DNA of 31,010 nt from Patescibacteria group bacterium (GTDB taxonomy: Bacteria > Patescibacteriota > Microgenomatia > UBA12405 > JAHJSD01). The notes beneath the pieces are model-generated. The model was not told the origin of the DNA. It ran no database searches and worked only from the letters and a program-made list of their open reading frames with translations. Shown piece by piece: positions 24,213 to 30,903 of the stretch. How positions within the stretch are numbered: position 1 is the first letter of the stretch; the number at the start of each line of letters is the position of its first letter. The DNA is taken from contig JAHJSD010000067.1 in NCBI GenBank assembly GCA_018830585.1, positions 1-31,010 on the forward strand. The letters are read 5' to 3'. The position numbers and the translations under genes are program-made.

Positions 24213-24290
24213 GCTCCGTAATCCTAGTATTAATCTAACTAACGCTTTATCCAGTATTATCAAGGCTTTTCAGAATCCAATCTGGATGGA
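24213..24290. repeat. dispersed repeat R1, copy 2
   Basis: CTCCGTAATCCTAGTATTAA and GGCTTTTCAGAATCCAATCT lie close together here; in the copy at 10350-10500 they are about 70 bp further apart. A short frame starting at ATG 24287 runs into the ArsM 3' end and is probably not a gene. Confidence 0.6.
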
Positions 24291-24355
24291 ACAAGCGAGA
24301 GAAAGATTGAAACAAATCAAGTTGTTAACCCAAGCCCCCGCTATAAAATGTGCCT

Positions 24356-25084
24356 CTACTGTTTAAATGCAGAATAGGTAATGCTTAATCCGTAATCCGG
24401 TAGAAAGGCGGGCGCTTCTTTGTGAATTGTAATATCTGTAAATCCTGCTTCCTCTAATAGTTCCAAATAGTTTTGTTTAAGAATTGCTCCACTGACACAA
24501 CCAACTAACAGTTCTTCGTCTTTTTTTAATTCTTCTGGCAATGGCTTTACTAAAACAACATCAGATGCCATTAACCTTCCGCCCGATTTAAGCACACGGT
24601 ATGCTTCTCTAAATACTTTTCCTTTGTCAGGAGCAAGATTGATAACACAGTTGGAGATAATCGCATCAATTGAACTATTTTCAAGAGGTAGGTCTTCAAT
24701 ATCGCCTTTCCTAAATTCAACATTGGCATAACCGCCTTTTTGGGCGTTTTCTTTTGCTTTTTCCAACATTTCATCCGTCATATCAACCCCGATAACCTTG
24801 CCGGCCTGGCCGACTTTAGGAGATGCTAAAAAAGCATCAAAACCTGCTCCTGAACCTAAGTCCAAAACTATTTCACCCTCTTTTAAAGAAGCGATGGCCA
24901 CAGGATTACCACAGCCAAGGCCAAGATTGGAATCAGGGGGTGCTTGATTCATTTCATCTTCGGAATAACCCATCTCCCCAGACTGCCTTTGGGCTTTTTT
25001 ATTAGAGCAACAACCACCAGAAGACTTAGCAATATCTGCATAAGATTTTTTAACTATCTTTTTTATTTGTTTTGAATTTTGCAT
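24356..25084 (-). CDS. arsM: arsenite methyltransferase (ArsM-type)
   Basis: 242 residues. SAM-dependent methyltransferase that converts arsenite to methylated arsenicals. Features: the N-terminal Cys pair (GGCCSN, Cys25/26), LGLGCGNP (Cys58) followed by motif I LDLGSGAGFDAFLA, SNCVINLAPDK (Cys146) and VGCVSGAI (Cys196). These positions correspond to the conserved cysteines of ArsM. No arsR, arsB or arsC gene is nearby. The -10 TAAAAT (25092-25097) ends 7 bases before the ATG and is preceded by ACTTAAG. Transcription is leftward, after the IS-remnant island. Confidence 0.9.
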   Translation of the reverse strand: MQNSKQIKKIVKKSYADIAKSSGGCCSNKKAQRQSGEMGYSEDEMNQAPPDSNLGLGCGNPVAIASLKEGEIVLDLGSGAGFDAFLASPKVGQAGKVIGVDMTDEMLEKAKENAQKGGYANVEFRKGDIEDLPLENSSIDAIISNCVINLAPDKGKVFREAYRVLKSGGRLMASDVVLVKPLPEELKKDEELLVGCVSGAILKQNYLELLEEAGFTDITIHKEAPAFLPDYGLSITYSAFKQ

Positions 25085-25091
25085 AACTAAT

Positions 25092-25105
25092 ATTTTACTT
25101 AAGTT
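25092..25105 (-). promoter_or_regulatory. -10 and ACTTAAG box upstream of arsM
   Basis: On the minus strand AACTTAAG directly precedes TAAAAT, which ends 7 bases before the ATG. It resembles the arrangement at the methyltransferase gene 11428. Confidence 0.4.
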
Positions 25106-25187
25106 AAGGTTTTTTATAAAGCGTGAGAAGGTACCAAATCGTGGTTTAAGTGTAGAAAGTGGTTGCTAAAATTAAGGCTTCTTCCCC

Positions 25188-25216
25188 TTGCTTCCATTAA
25201 AACTCTTAGTTAAAAT
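25188..25216 (+). promoter_or_regulatory. promoter of the small ORF at 25223
   Basis: TTGCTT (25188-25193), 17 bp, TAAAAT (25211-25216); the -10 ends 6 bases before ATG 25223. Confidence 0.35.
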
Positions 25217-25222
25217 ATGGCC

Positions 25223-25318
25223 ATGAAAAAATACGTATCCTTTTCGAGAAAACTATCGGATGACCAAAATGAGGAGATCGGGCCGATAAAGACTGGAACC
25301 CATTCTTTATCCATTTAG
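25223..25318 (+). CDS. small ORF, 31 residues, unknown
   Basis: MKKYVSFSRKLSDDQNEEIG then PIKTGTHSLSI. An ATG six bases upstream (25217) is also in frame, but it directly abuts the -10, so 25223 is preferred. The protein may be a truncated gene, because the solo transposon end at 25355 follows within 40 bp. No family is recognised. Confidence 0.35.
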   Translation: MKKYVSFSRKLSDDQNEEIGPIKTGTHSLSI

Positions 25319-25354
25319 AATATCCTTTGATTCCTTCATCCAACAACTCTCTGG

Positions 25355-25388
25355 TTCCCACCTGGAAGGTGGAATAGCTTGACACCTA
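25355..25388. mobile_element. solo transposon end: hairpin and TTGACACCTA
   Basis: CCACCT-GGA-AGGTGG (25358-25372) forms a hairpin within TTCCCACCTGGAAGGTGGAA. Then come four bases (TAGC) and TTGACACCTA (25379-25388). Spacing and motif match the end of the dead Y1 transposase at 17731-17763. No transposase is next to this copy. The rest of 25389-25488 holds no recognisable gene. Confidence 0.55.
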
Positions 25389-25488
25389 CTTAAAAATGGA
25401 ATCCGGACTGTGTCCTATTAAGCTCGCCGGATGGGCCTCCTCCGCTAAAGCTACAAAAGGCGACACGACGATTTTCGAACTTTTATAT

Positions 25489-25767
25489 CTACTTAATCGG
25501 GACTGGTTTTTTTCGAACCTTTATAATTTTTCGGTATTCTCGATAAAAATCTTCTCGATCCGCCTCGTCAATTACTCTCTCGTAGTCTTCTCTTGTTAAT
25601 GCTTTTTCATTAGGGATAGCAAATTTTATTCCTACCCGTTCAACCAATTCCTTTAATTCATTGTCGGTTAATTCGTTGATTAAATCCTGTAAGTGGTGCA
25701 TTTCTTCGGGACCGGTATATCCGCAGAAAGCATTAGCGCTATGAAACCTTGAATGATCGTTGTTCAT
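25489..25767 (-). CDS. acidic helical protein, unknown function
   Basis: 92 residues, strongly helical and acidic in the middle (MHHLQDLINELTDNELKELV; LTREDYERVIDEADREDFYR), basic at the C-terminus. No signal peptide and no catalytic motif. I recall similar short proteins in Patescibacteria but no named family. The promoter is convincing: extended -10 TGA-TATAAT (complement 25774-25782), ending 6 bases before the ATG. It is divergent from the HExxH gene at 25863. Confidence 0.65.
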   Translation of the reverse strand: MNNDHSRFHSANAFCGYTGPEEMHHLQDLINELTDNELKELVERVGIKFAIPNEKALTREDYERVIDEADREDFYREYRKIIKVRKKPVPIK

Positions 25768-25773
25768 AGATAA

Positions 25774-25782
25774 ATTATATCA
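25774..25782 (-). promoter_or_regulatory. perfect extended -10 of the 25767 gene
   Basis: TGA-TATAAT on the minus strand, 6 bases before the ATG; predicts a leaderless transcript. Confidence 0.55.
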
Positions 25783-25850
25783 GGTTATACCTATTTTGGG
25801 GACGGTTTTTCAAACTTTTGCGCTTTCTTCTTTAATTAACCCAAAAGCTT

Positions 25851-25856
25851 TAAAAT
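25851..25856 (+). promoter_or_regulatory. -10 of the HExxH gene at 25863
   Basis: TAAAAT ending 6 bases before the ATG. The region is A-rich, so chance is possible. Confidence 0.3.
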
Positions 25857-25862
25857 AAAAAC

Positions 25863-27071
25863 ATGCTAAGTGACAGACAAGTTGAACTAATTTGCAAATC
25901 ATACCTTCCTCGTTATCAAAACGTTAAACTGGAAATTCTCTTAGAAATAGCCCAAAGCGCCGCGAAAGAAGCCAGAGAGAGTTATGAAAAACTTCCTGTG
26001 CCCAGAACCTGTGATTTAACCACATATACTCGCTATTGCGTTAATGGGGCTATTGTTTCTGATGTTAAGCTAAATGTTAAACCAATTAACTCGGACAAAC
26101 CTCAAAAAAATAGTTTCAACCGGGCAGTGGCCGACTATTTCAATATTATTCCCCTTGAGTCTTTTGACAGACTTTGGACTCAAATTTATAAAAGGAACCA
26201 AACGGAAACAGAAGCTCAAATATTAAAAGATCTAAAACCTCTCTTTAATAAACTAAAATCAAAATATGTAAATTTAACCAAGGGCAGAAACCAGGAGGCT
26301 GAAAAAAGGGGTTACAAATCACAGCTTGAGTTAATTTTAGAAATCCACCAGATTCCCCAAGAAGACTATCAGGTTTTTCTAAAGAATAAGGATAAAGTTA
26401 TTGAGTATTGCCAATCACAAATTCCCAGAGTCGAGCTTCCTGACTGGTTCTATTCCCAATTCAATAGTCAATGCTATCTTTGTAAATTACCTGAATTTCC
26501 CAAACTCAAATATCCTGATGAAATTTTTGAGTTTGTAGCCAAAGAGTATCCTATTCTTAAAAAGTTTCGCCACAAAATAAGGTTTGCAGAAAGCAGTTCA
26601 TCAACTTTTCGATACGTAAAGGAATCGGATAGCTTTTTAATAAGTATTGCCAAAAAACATAACAGCCGCCACCGCCTCACCGCTCTCATTCATGAGCTAG
26701 GCCATACCGTAGCAGCGCTACAAAATTTTAAGAAAGGAATAGACCCCTTAACTAATGGAAGATATCCAAGTGAGATAGACGCTTTCAAAATCGAATCTAA
26801 CCTGTTCAAAAAATTATCAGCTCAAGTTTATCAGGCTGAAGTAGCGGGAACCCTAAGCACTTTGTATGAAATTATTTTCCAAATAGAAGCCTATAGAAAC
26901 CCTGATCAAAATTTACCCGTCCTTTACGGCAAAATTTTTAAACATTGCTTTCCTAAAGCAAAATTAAAAGAAAACTACACATACTTAATAAATGAAGATA
27001 TTGTTGCCCTTTCTCTGCGTACTTTACCACACGCGATAACCCAAGTTAAAATCCTGAGCTCTCAAAGATGA
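25863..27071 (+). CDS. putative zinc metallopeptidase (HExGH, M3-like)
   Basis: 402 residues, no signal peptide. Motif ALIHELGHTVAAL (His277, Glu278, His281), with Glu311 in FKIESNLFKKL about 30 residues later as the probable third ligand; this layout resembles M3 (oligoendopeptidase F/thimet) and related gluzincins. The helical C-terminal part fits this fold, but the protein is much shorter than typical M3 enzymes (about 560-680 residues). The N-terminal half (1-200) is helical and unassigned; CYLC (204-207) is a possible metal or disulfide pair. Function is inferred: cytoplasmic peptidase. Confidence 0.7.
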   Translation: MLSDRQVELICKSYLPRYQNVKLEILLEIAQSAAKEARESYEKLPVPRTCDLTTYTRYCVNGAIVSDVKLNVKPINSDKPQKNSFNRAVADYFNIIPLESFDRLWTQIYKRNQTETEAQILKDLKPLFNKLKSKYVNLTKGRNQEAEKRGYKSQLELILEIHQIPQEDYQVFLKNKDKVIEYCQSQIPRVELPDWFYSQFNSQCYLCKLPEFPKLKYPDEIFEFVAKEYPILKKFRHKIRFAESSSSTFRYVKESDSFLISIAKKHNSRHRLTALIHELGHTVAALQNFKKGIDPLTNGRYPSEIDAFKIESNLFKKLSAQVYQAEVAGTLSTLYEIIFQIEAYRNPDQNLPVLYGKIFKHCFPKAKLKENYTYLINEDIVALSLRTLPHAITQVKILSSQR

Positions 27072-27116
27072 AAGAAACCCGACAGGTGAACCTTAAAGTC
27101 TCTCGTTAACTGCAGG

Positions 27117-27159
27117 GAACAAAAATTGCAGGGTCACTTCGGGTTCTGAATTTTTGTTC
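27117..27159. repeat. stem-loop downstream of the HExxH gene
   Basis: GAACAAAAATT (27117-27127) and AATTTTTGTTC (27149-27159) pair perfectly over 11 bp, with a 21-base loop. No T-run follows the 3' arm apart from the T-stretch inside it. It may act as a terminator or mRNA 3' protector for the gene ending at 27071. Confidence 0.5.
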
Positions 27160-27360
27160 TCCCCAGAGGGTTCGCGAAGAACTTAAATAACACTATATAA
27201 ATACGGCCTTAGGGACAGGGTAGGATTATCAGATTTTTTCGGGAAATAACGTTGTATCTTTTCACGCCCCAATTCTTTTCTCGCCACGCAGAATTGCATC
27301 TTGATCCCTGTCGTGCCTGCCCGTCTCTGGAGGGAACGAGGTCCGGACTATACTATATTG

Positions 27361-27627
27361 CTATCCGAGCAGACGAGCTAAAACTTTGTAGATATCTTTC
27401 CTGTGGCCGATAATAACGACATAAATTTCGTCAGCTATTCTTTTATAGACAATTCGATAATCAGCTACCCTAACCCTAAAAATGTTCTTGAAGCCTCGAA
27501 GCCTTTCTACCTGACTAACATCTTTCTCATCCTTAATGGCCCTTATTTTCCTAACTAAAGCTACTTGATCTATCCTGGGAAGCTTTCTGAGCTGTTTCTC
27601 GGCTTTTGGTGAAAGAATAATCCTCAT
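27361..27627 (-). CDS. RelE/ParE-superfamily toxin
   Basis: 88 residues of the RelE-type fold: MRIILSPKAEKQLRKLPRID at the start, the central LRGFKNIFRVRVADYRIVYK and the final YVVIIGHRKDIYKVL. RelE toxins cut mRNA on the ribosome; ParE toxins act on gyrase. The basic residues (Arg in RVRVADYR, His-Arg-Lys near the C-terminus) fit the RNase branch, but the target is not certain. It starts in a 4-bp ATGA overlap with the antitoxin gene, the usual arrangement for this pair. Confidence 0.9.
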   Translation of the reverse strand: MRIILSPKAEKQLRKLPRIDQVALVRKIRAIKDEKDVSQVERLRGFKNIFRVRVADYRIVYKRIADEIYVVIIGHRKDIYKVLARLLG

Positions 27628-27863
27628 AATCCTAATTGGTCAGCTACTTTTTCAAAAGCCTTACCCTTGCTAAAATCTGTTTCCTCAATAGCTTTTCTGT
27701 CAAAGACATCTTCGATCAAAGATACAATCTTCTCGAATAGCTCTTTACCGACAAGATAAGCGACTATCTTATTTCTTTTTTGAATAGCCAAGGGGTAATC
27801 TGCAGCCTTATTAACTGCACCTGCAGGGTGAGCCTTAAGCTGGGAAATAGAAACTACGTTCAT
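27624..27863 (-). CDS. Phd/YefM-family antitoxin
   Basis: 79 residues. The N-terminal VVSISQLKAHPAGAVNKAAD and PLAIQKRNKIVAYLV form the Phd/YefM DNA-binding fold; the acidic C-terminus (IEDVFDRKAIEETDFSKGKA) is the toxin-binding part. It neutralises the downstream toxin and represses the operon. The promoter is excellent (TTGACA-17-TACAAT), and a perfect 8-bp inverted repeat covers the -35, a likely autorepression site. Confidence 0.9.
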   Translation of the reverse strand: MNVVSISQLKAHPAGAVNKAADYPLAIQKRNKIVAYLVGKELFEKIVSLIEDVFDRKAIEETDFSKGKAFEKVADQLGL

Positions 27864-27872
27864 GGTAAAATC

Positions 27873-27907
27873 ATTGTATTCACAAACAGGTCTTTTGTCA
27901 AGACCTG
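27873..27907 (-). promoter_or_regulatory. toxin-antitoxin promoter and operator
   Basis: On the minus strand: TTGACA (27896-27901 complement), 17 bp, TACAAT (27873-27878), ending 9 bases before the ATG. CAGGTCTT (27887-27894) and AAGACCTG (27900-27907) are perfect inverted arms around the -35, as expected for an antitoxin operator. Confidence 0.75.
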
Positions 27908-28235
27908 TCCAGAAAGAAATTATTCGCCCGGCGGATGCTGTGTGGTTCTGAGCCCTTCGGTTAGACTCAGGATAAACTAAGTCGAAGGAGGACGCTTGCC
28001 CTTCCGTAGTCTTTTTAAGATTCTGTAGCTTTCAGCGCAGAATCTGACGAAGGAGGGATTTTCGAACTGTCATCGTACCCTGAAAGTAGTTTGTCTCTTG
28101 CACCCAAAAAAGATGTAGCTTCTTTTTACCCATCCTTACTTAATCTCTACACCCGTCCCTAATTGAGTCCCTAATTGATTAGGAGAGTTTGGTATGGGGT
28201 GACGATCTGGGATTATTTTTTATTAACGAGAGCAT

Positions 28236-30527
28236 TTATTCTATTTCAATAAGGAATAATTTATCTTCAAAACCTGGTTTTGGACTATTATTTAGAGAAA
28301 CAGAACCAAGAAGTTTCGTTCCGCTTGGATGCCATTCTATGTAATGAGCGAGAGATCTTCTTTTGTTAACTAACAAATAATCATCCGTTCCTGGCTTATT
28401 GAAAAAGGTTATTTGTTCCTTAGATGAACCATCAGATTTCATAATCCAAAACTCGGTTTTTCCATATTCCCACCATAGTTTATTAGCATCTGTAAATTTA
28501 AAACCGTTGCTGGACAACCAGGCGATTTTGGAGTTATCAGCAGAATATATAGGTGATTCGTCCCAATCAGTGGACTGGGTAAGTCTTTTTAAAGATTTAT
28601 CTATCAAATTATATTCGTAAACGTCCATGGACAAAACACTCTGATTCGGTTCTAAATTTCCACTGATAAGGAGCTTGCTGCCGTCACTTGAAAAATCATC
28701 CGATTCGTAATATCCATTAATATTATTTGGTTTATGTATTGTAGTGTTCATTAATTCGAATGTATTTTCATCAAAATAGAAATCGGCTAATGCTAATTCC
28801 CAGCCAAACCACCCTCTTATGGTCATATCAGGAGATTGACCCCAGGAGATTTTTTTACCATCGGTTGAAAAGTGGGGATGTAAAACCGCAGTATAAGGTT
28901 TACTATCAAATAATCTGGTTTTTGTAGGTAAATCAGTAACTTTTAATAGTTTTTTGTCCGAGAGTCTCATAATATAAATGTCAGAATACCAGCCGATACC
29001 GGGGTGGGTTAAGGCCTCAGAACCGAGATGGACAATATGGTTTGGCTTTTCTGCATGGAAAGTAATATATTTCATCGACGGATGCCATGAACCTCCACCA
29101 ACATCTAAACCATCAAATTGGGGCAAAGAACAGGTTAAACACTCAATATTGTTTCCATTTGCATCGGAAGTATATATAGCATAAGTTTTTCCAAGTTCCT
29201 TTCGGAAAAATAATATTTTGTTTCCATCGGGACTATATTCTCCTCTCAAAGCATTATCGATAAGTAGGCGGGTTGTGATTATTGGTTTATACTCAAAATT
29301 TATTAGGATATTTTTTTCATTCACTTTTTTGCCAGTAAAATAAGAAGAAGGAGTTGCGGTATCATGATAATATCCAACAATTTTTTGGCTGTCTGGAGAC
29401 CAGGAAAAGTCAGCGACAGTTATATTTTTCCCCATATAATCTGGGTGATTGGGTTGATTAAAATAGGTTAACCTTTGTTTATTACTACCATCAGGATTCA
29501 TTACCCAATAATCTGTACCGCGGTTATTTCCTTTACTGGTCATCCAAATGATTTTATTGCCAGCGGGTGAATAGATAGCGTGTTCATTATACCCTTCGTT
29601 TGTAAGCTGGTTAACAGAGGAGCTTTTTATGTCAAGAGTATAGATATTGGTATTAGTTAATACCGGCTTGCCTTTTTGAAAATTGCTGCTAAAAATAAGT
29701 TTTCTACTATCAGGGGAAAAACCGTGATTTTCATAAAAAGCTTCATCTCCCGGTTGAAATTCCTGTACATTTTTAAGACTCAGAACCCCTTTTCTTTCTT
29801 TAACATCAGCAATCATTAGTTTCCAGAGACCAAATTCTTCTCCTTTCACAAAAGGGTTAGCACTATTGTACATTTGACTCCAGCTTAATTTTTTTCCATC
29901 AACCGAGAAATGTGGGTGAAGAATACCATAATTTTTATTATTCGGAATCTTCCATAATTTGAATACTTGTCCGGTGGTATAGTTCATACCCCAAAGGTCA
30001 TTATATTGTCCTGCTCCCGGATTGGTGGAATAATTAGAAATAGTTTTAGGATGGAGATTTTTTTCCGCCTGGAAGACAATATATCTGCAGGTGGGATCCC
30101 AAGCCGGCTGTCCGATATTTTTACCGGGAAGATTGGTATTTCCACAGGTAAGGCATCTGTCCTCTGTCTTATCAGGCTTTATAATATGAATATCGTAATA
30201 CCCATCTGATTCAAGAACATCATAGGCAATCAAATTATTTCCCGGACACCAGTCAACCCGGCCACCTCTTTCTAAAAACAGTTCAATATTTTCTACCGTA
30301 AAAGGTGGGGTTGATTGTTCTGTTATATTAATAGGAAGATTTATCTGAAGCTTGTCGGTTGCTTTTTTTCTGGGGTCTATGTTTTTTTGAGTTTGAATAA
30401 GATATAAAGCGCCAATTAAACCAATTAAGAGTAAAAAAAGAAAAAACACTGAAAATATCTTTGTCGATTTAGGGAAATTTATCGATATCCAATATGTTTT
30501 GATTTTATTGGATAGAGAATTATTCAT
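28236..30527 (-). CDS. membrane-anchored, internally duplicated TolB-like beta-propeller protein
   Basis: 763 residues. One N-terminal membrane helix (about 24-46) and an exterior domain made of PD40/TolB-type propeller repeats (SPDSRKLIFSSN, SPAGNKIIWMTS, SPDGNKILFFRK, SADNSKIAWLSS). The protein consists of two homologous halves (about 80-400 and 420-763), each with a CLTC motif (Cys125/128 and Cys463/466), W-(D/H)-P-x-x-x-Y-I-x-F, HPHFS-DGKK-SW and an IMKSDGS-type blade. The spacing between the two CLTC motifs is 338 residues. It has no catalytic motif; binding of a surface ligand or partner is the likely role. The gene is flanked by copies of the same repeat. Confidence 0.8.
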   Translation of the reverse strand: MNNSLSNKIKTYWISINFPKSTKIFSVFFLFLLLIGLIGALYLIQTQKNIDPRKKATDKLQINLPINITEQSTPPFTVENIELFLERGGRVDWCPGNNLIAYDVLESDGYYDIHIIKPDKTEDRCLTCGNTNLPGKNIGQPAWDPTCRYIVFQAEKNLHPKTISNYSTNPGAGQYNDLWGMNYTTGQVFKLWKIPNNKNYGILHPHFSVDGKKLSWSQMYNSANPFVKGEEFGLWKLMIADVKERKGVLSLKNVQEFQPGDEAFYENHGFSPDSRKLIFSSNFQKGKPVLTNTNIYTLDIKSSSVNQLTNEGYNEHAIYSPAGNKIIWMTSKGNNRGTDYWVMNPDGSNKQRLTYFNQPNHPDYMGKNITVADFSWSPDSQKIVGYYHDTATPSSYFTGKKVNEKNILINFEYKPIITTRLLIDNALRGEYSPDGNKILFFRKELGKTYAIYTSDANGNNIECLTCSLPQFDGLDVGGGSWHPSMKYITFHAEKPNHIVHLGSEALTHPGIGWYSDIYIMRLSDKKLLKVTDLPTKTRLFDSKPYTAVLHPHFSTDGKKISWGQSPDMTIRGWFGWELALADFYFDENTFELMNTTIHKPNNINGYYESDDFSSDGSKLLISGNLEPNQSVLSMDVYEYNLIDKSLKRLTQSTDWDESPIYSADNSKIAWLSSNGFKFTDANKLWWEYGKTEFWIMKSDGSSKEQITFFNKPGTDDYLLVNKRRSLAHYIEWHPSGTKLLGSVSLNNSPKPGFEDKLFLIEIE

Positions 30528-30582
30528 TATTATATATAATATACACTAATTGTTATTATCAGACTATATTTCAGATATTTCA

Positions 30583-30840
30583 GGGACGGGGGTAGGATTA
30601 TCAGATCTTTTCGGAGAATAACATTGCATCTTTTCAAATAATTCTACACCTGTCTACACCCTAATTCTTTCCTTGCCAAAGCAAGGCGCAGAATTGTGCC
30701 TTGCTCGGCGGATGCTTGCCCGCCTTTGGTGGGGGATGATTTTCGAACTATCATCGTGCCCTGAAAGTAGTTTGTCCTTTGCCCCCAAAAAAGATGTAGC
30801 CTCTTTTTGCCCATCCTTACTTAATCTCTAGCCCCGTCCC
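30583..30840. repeat. intact repeat element with GGGACGGGG / CCCCGTCCC ends
   Basis: 258 bp. Perfect 9-bp inverted ends (30583-30591; 30832-30840). The internal sequence is shared with both parts of 27212-28159, but here the two parts are joined without coding sequence. A small inner palindrome CCTTGCC-AAA-GCAAGG (about 30672-30687) is present. Confidence 0.6.
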
Positions 30841-30903
30841 GAACTGACGAACTGACGAACTGACGAACTGACTGACGAACTGACTGACGAACTGACGAAC
30901 TGA
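30841..30903. repeat. 8-bp tandem repeat (GAACTGAC)
   Basis: Seven copies of GAACTGAC (the last slightly incomplete) with two inserted TGAC half-units, starting exactly at the end of the element at 30583-30840 and followed by a T-run. The other split element is followed by a different short repeat (TCCCTAATTGA). The remaining 30904-31010 shows no gene. Confidence 0.85.

Larger units (their letters stand above)
27212..28159. repeat. split repeat element containing the toxin-antitoxin genes
   Basis: The left part (27212 to about 27330) matches the left part of the element at 30583: GGTAGGATTATCAGAT, TTTTCGG, CATC/TATCTTTTCA, GCAGAATTG. The right part (about 28060-28159) matches its right part: TTTTCGAACTGTCATCGT, CCCTGAAAGTAGTTTGTC, AAAAAAGATGTAGC, CCATCCTTACTTAATCTCTA. 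The ends are GGGACAGGG and CCCGTCCC. Between the two parts lie the toxin-antitoxin genes and a TGAGC/GTCGAAGG-type repeat (27950-27990). Confidence 0.55.

Noticed and set aside
30841..30903. CRISPR-like array
   Set aside because: Units are only 8 bp without spacers; it is a simple tandem repeat, and no cas genes are present.
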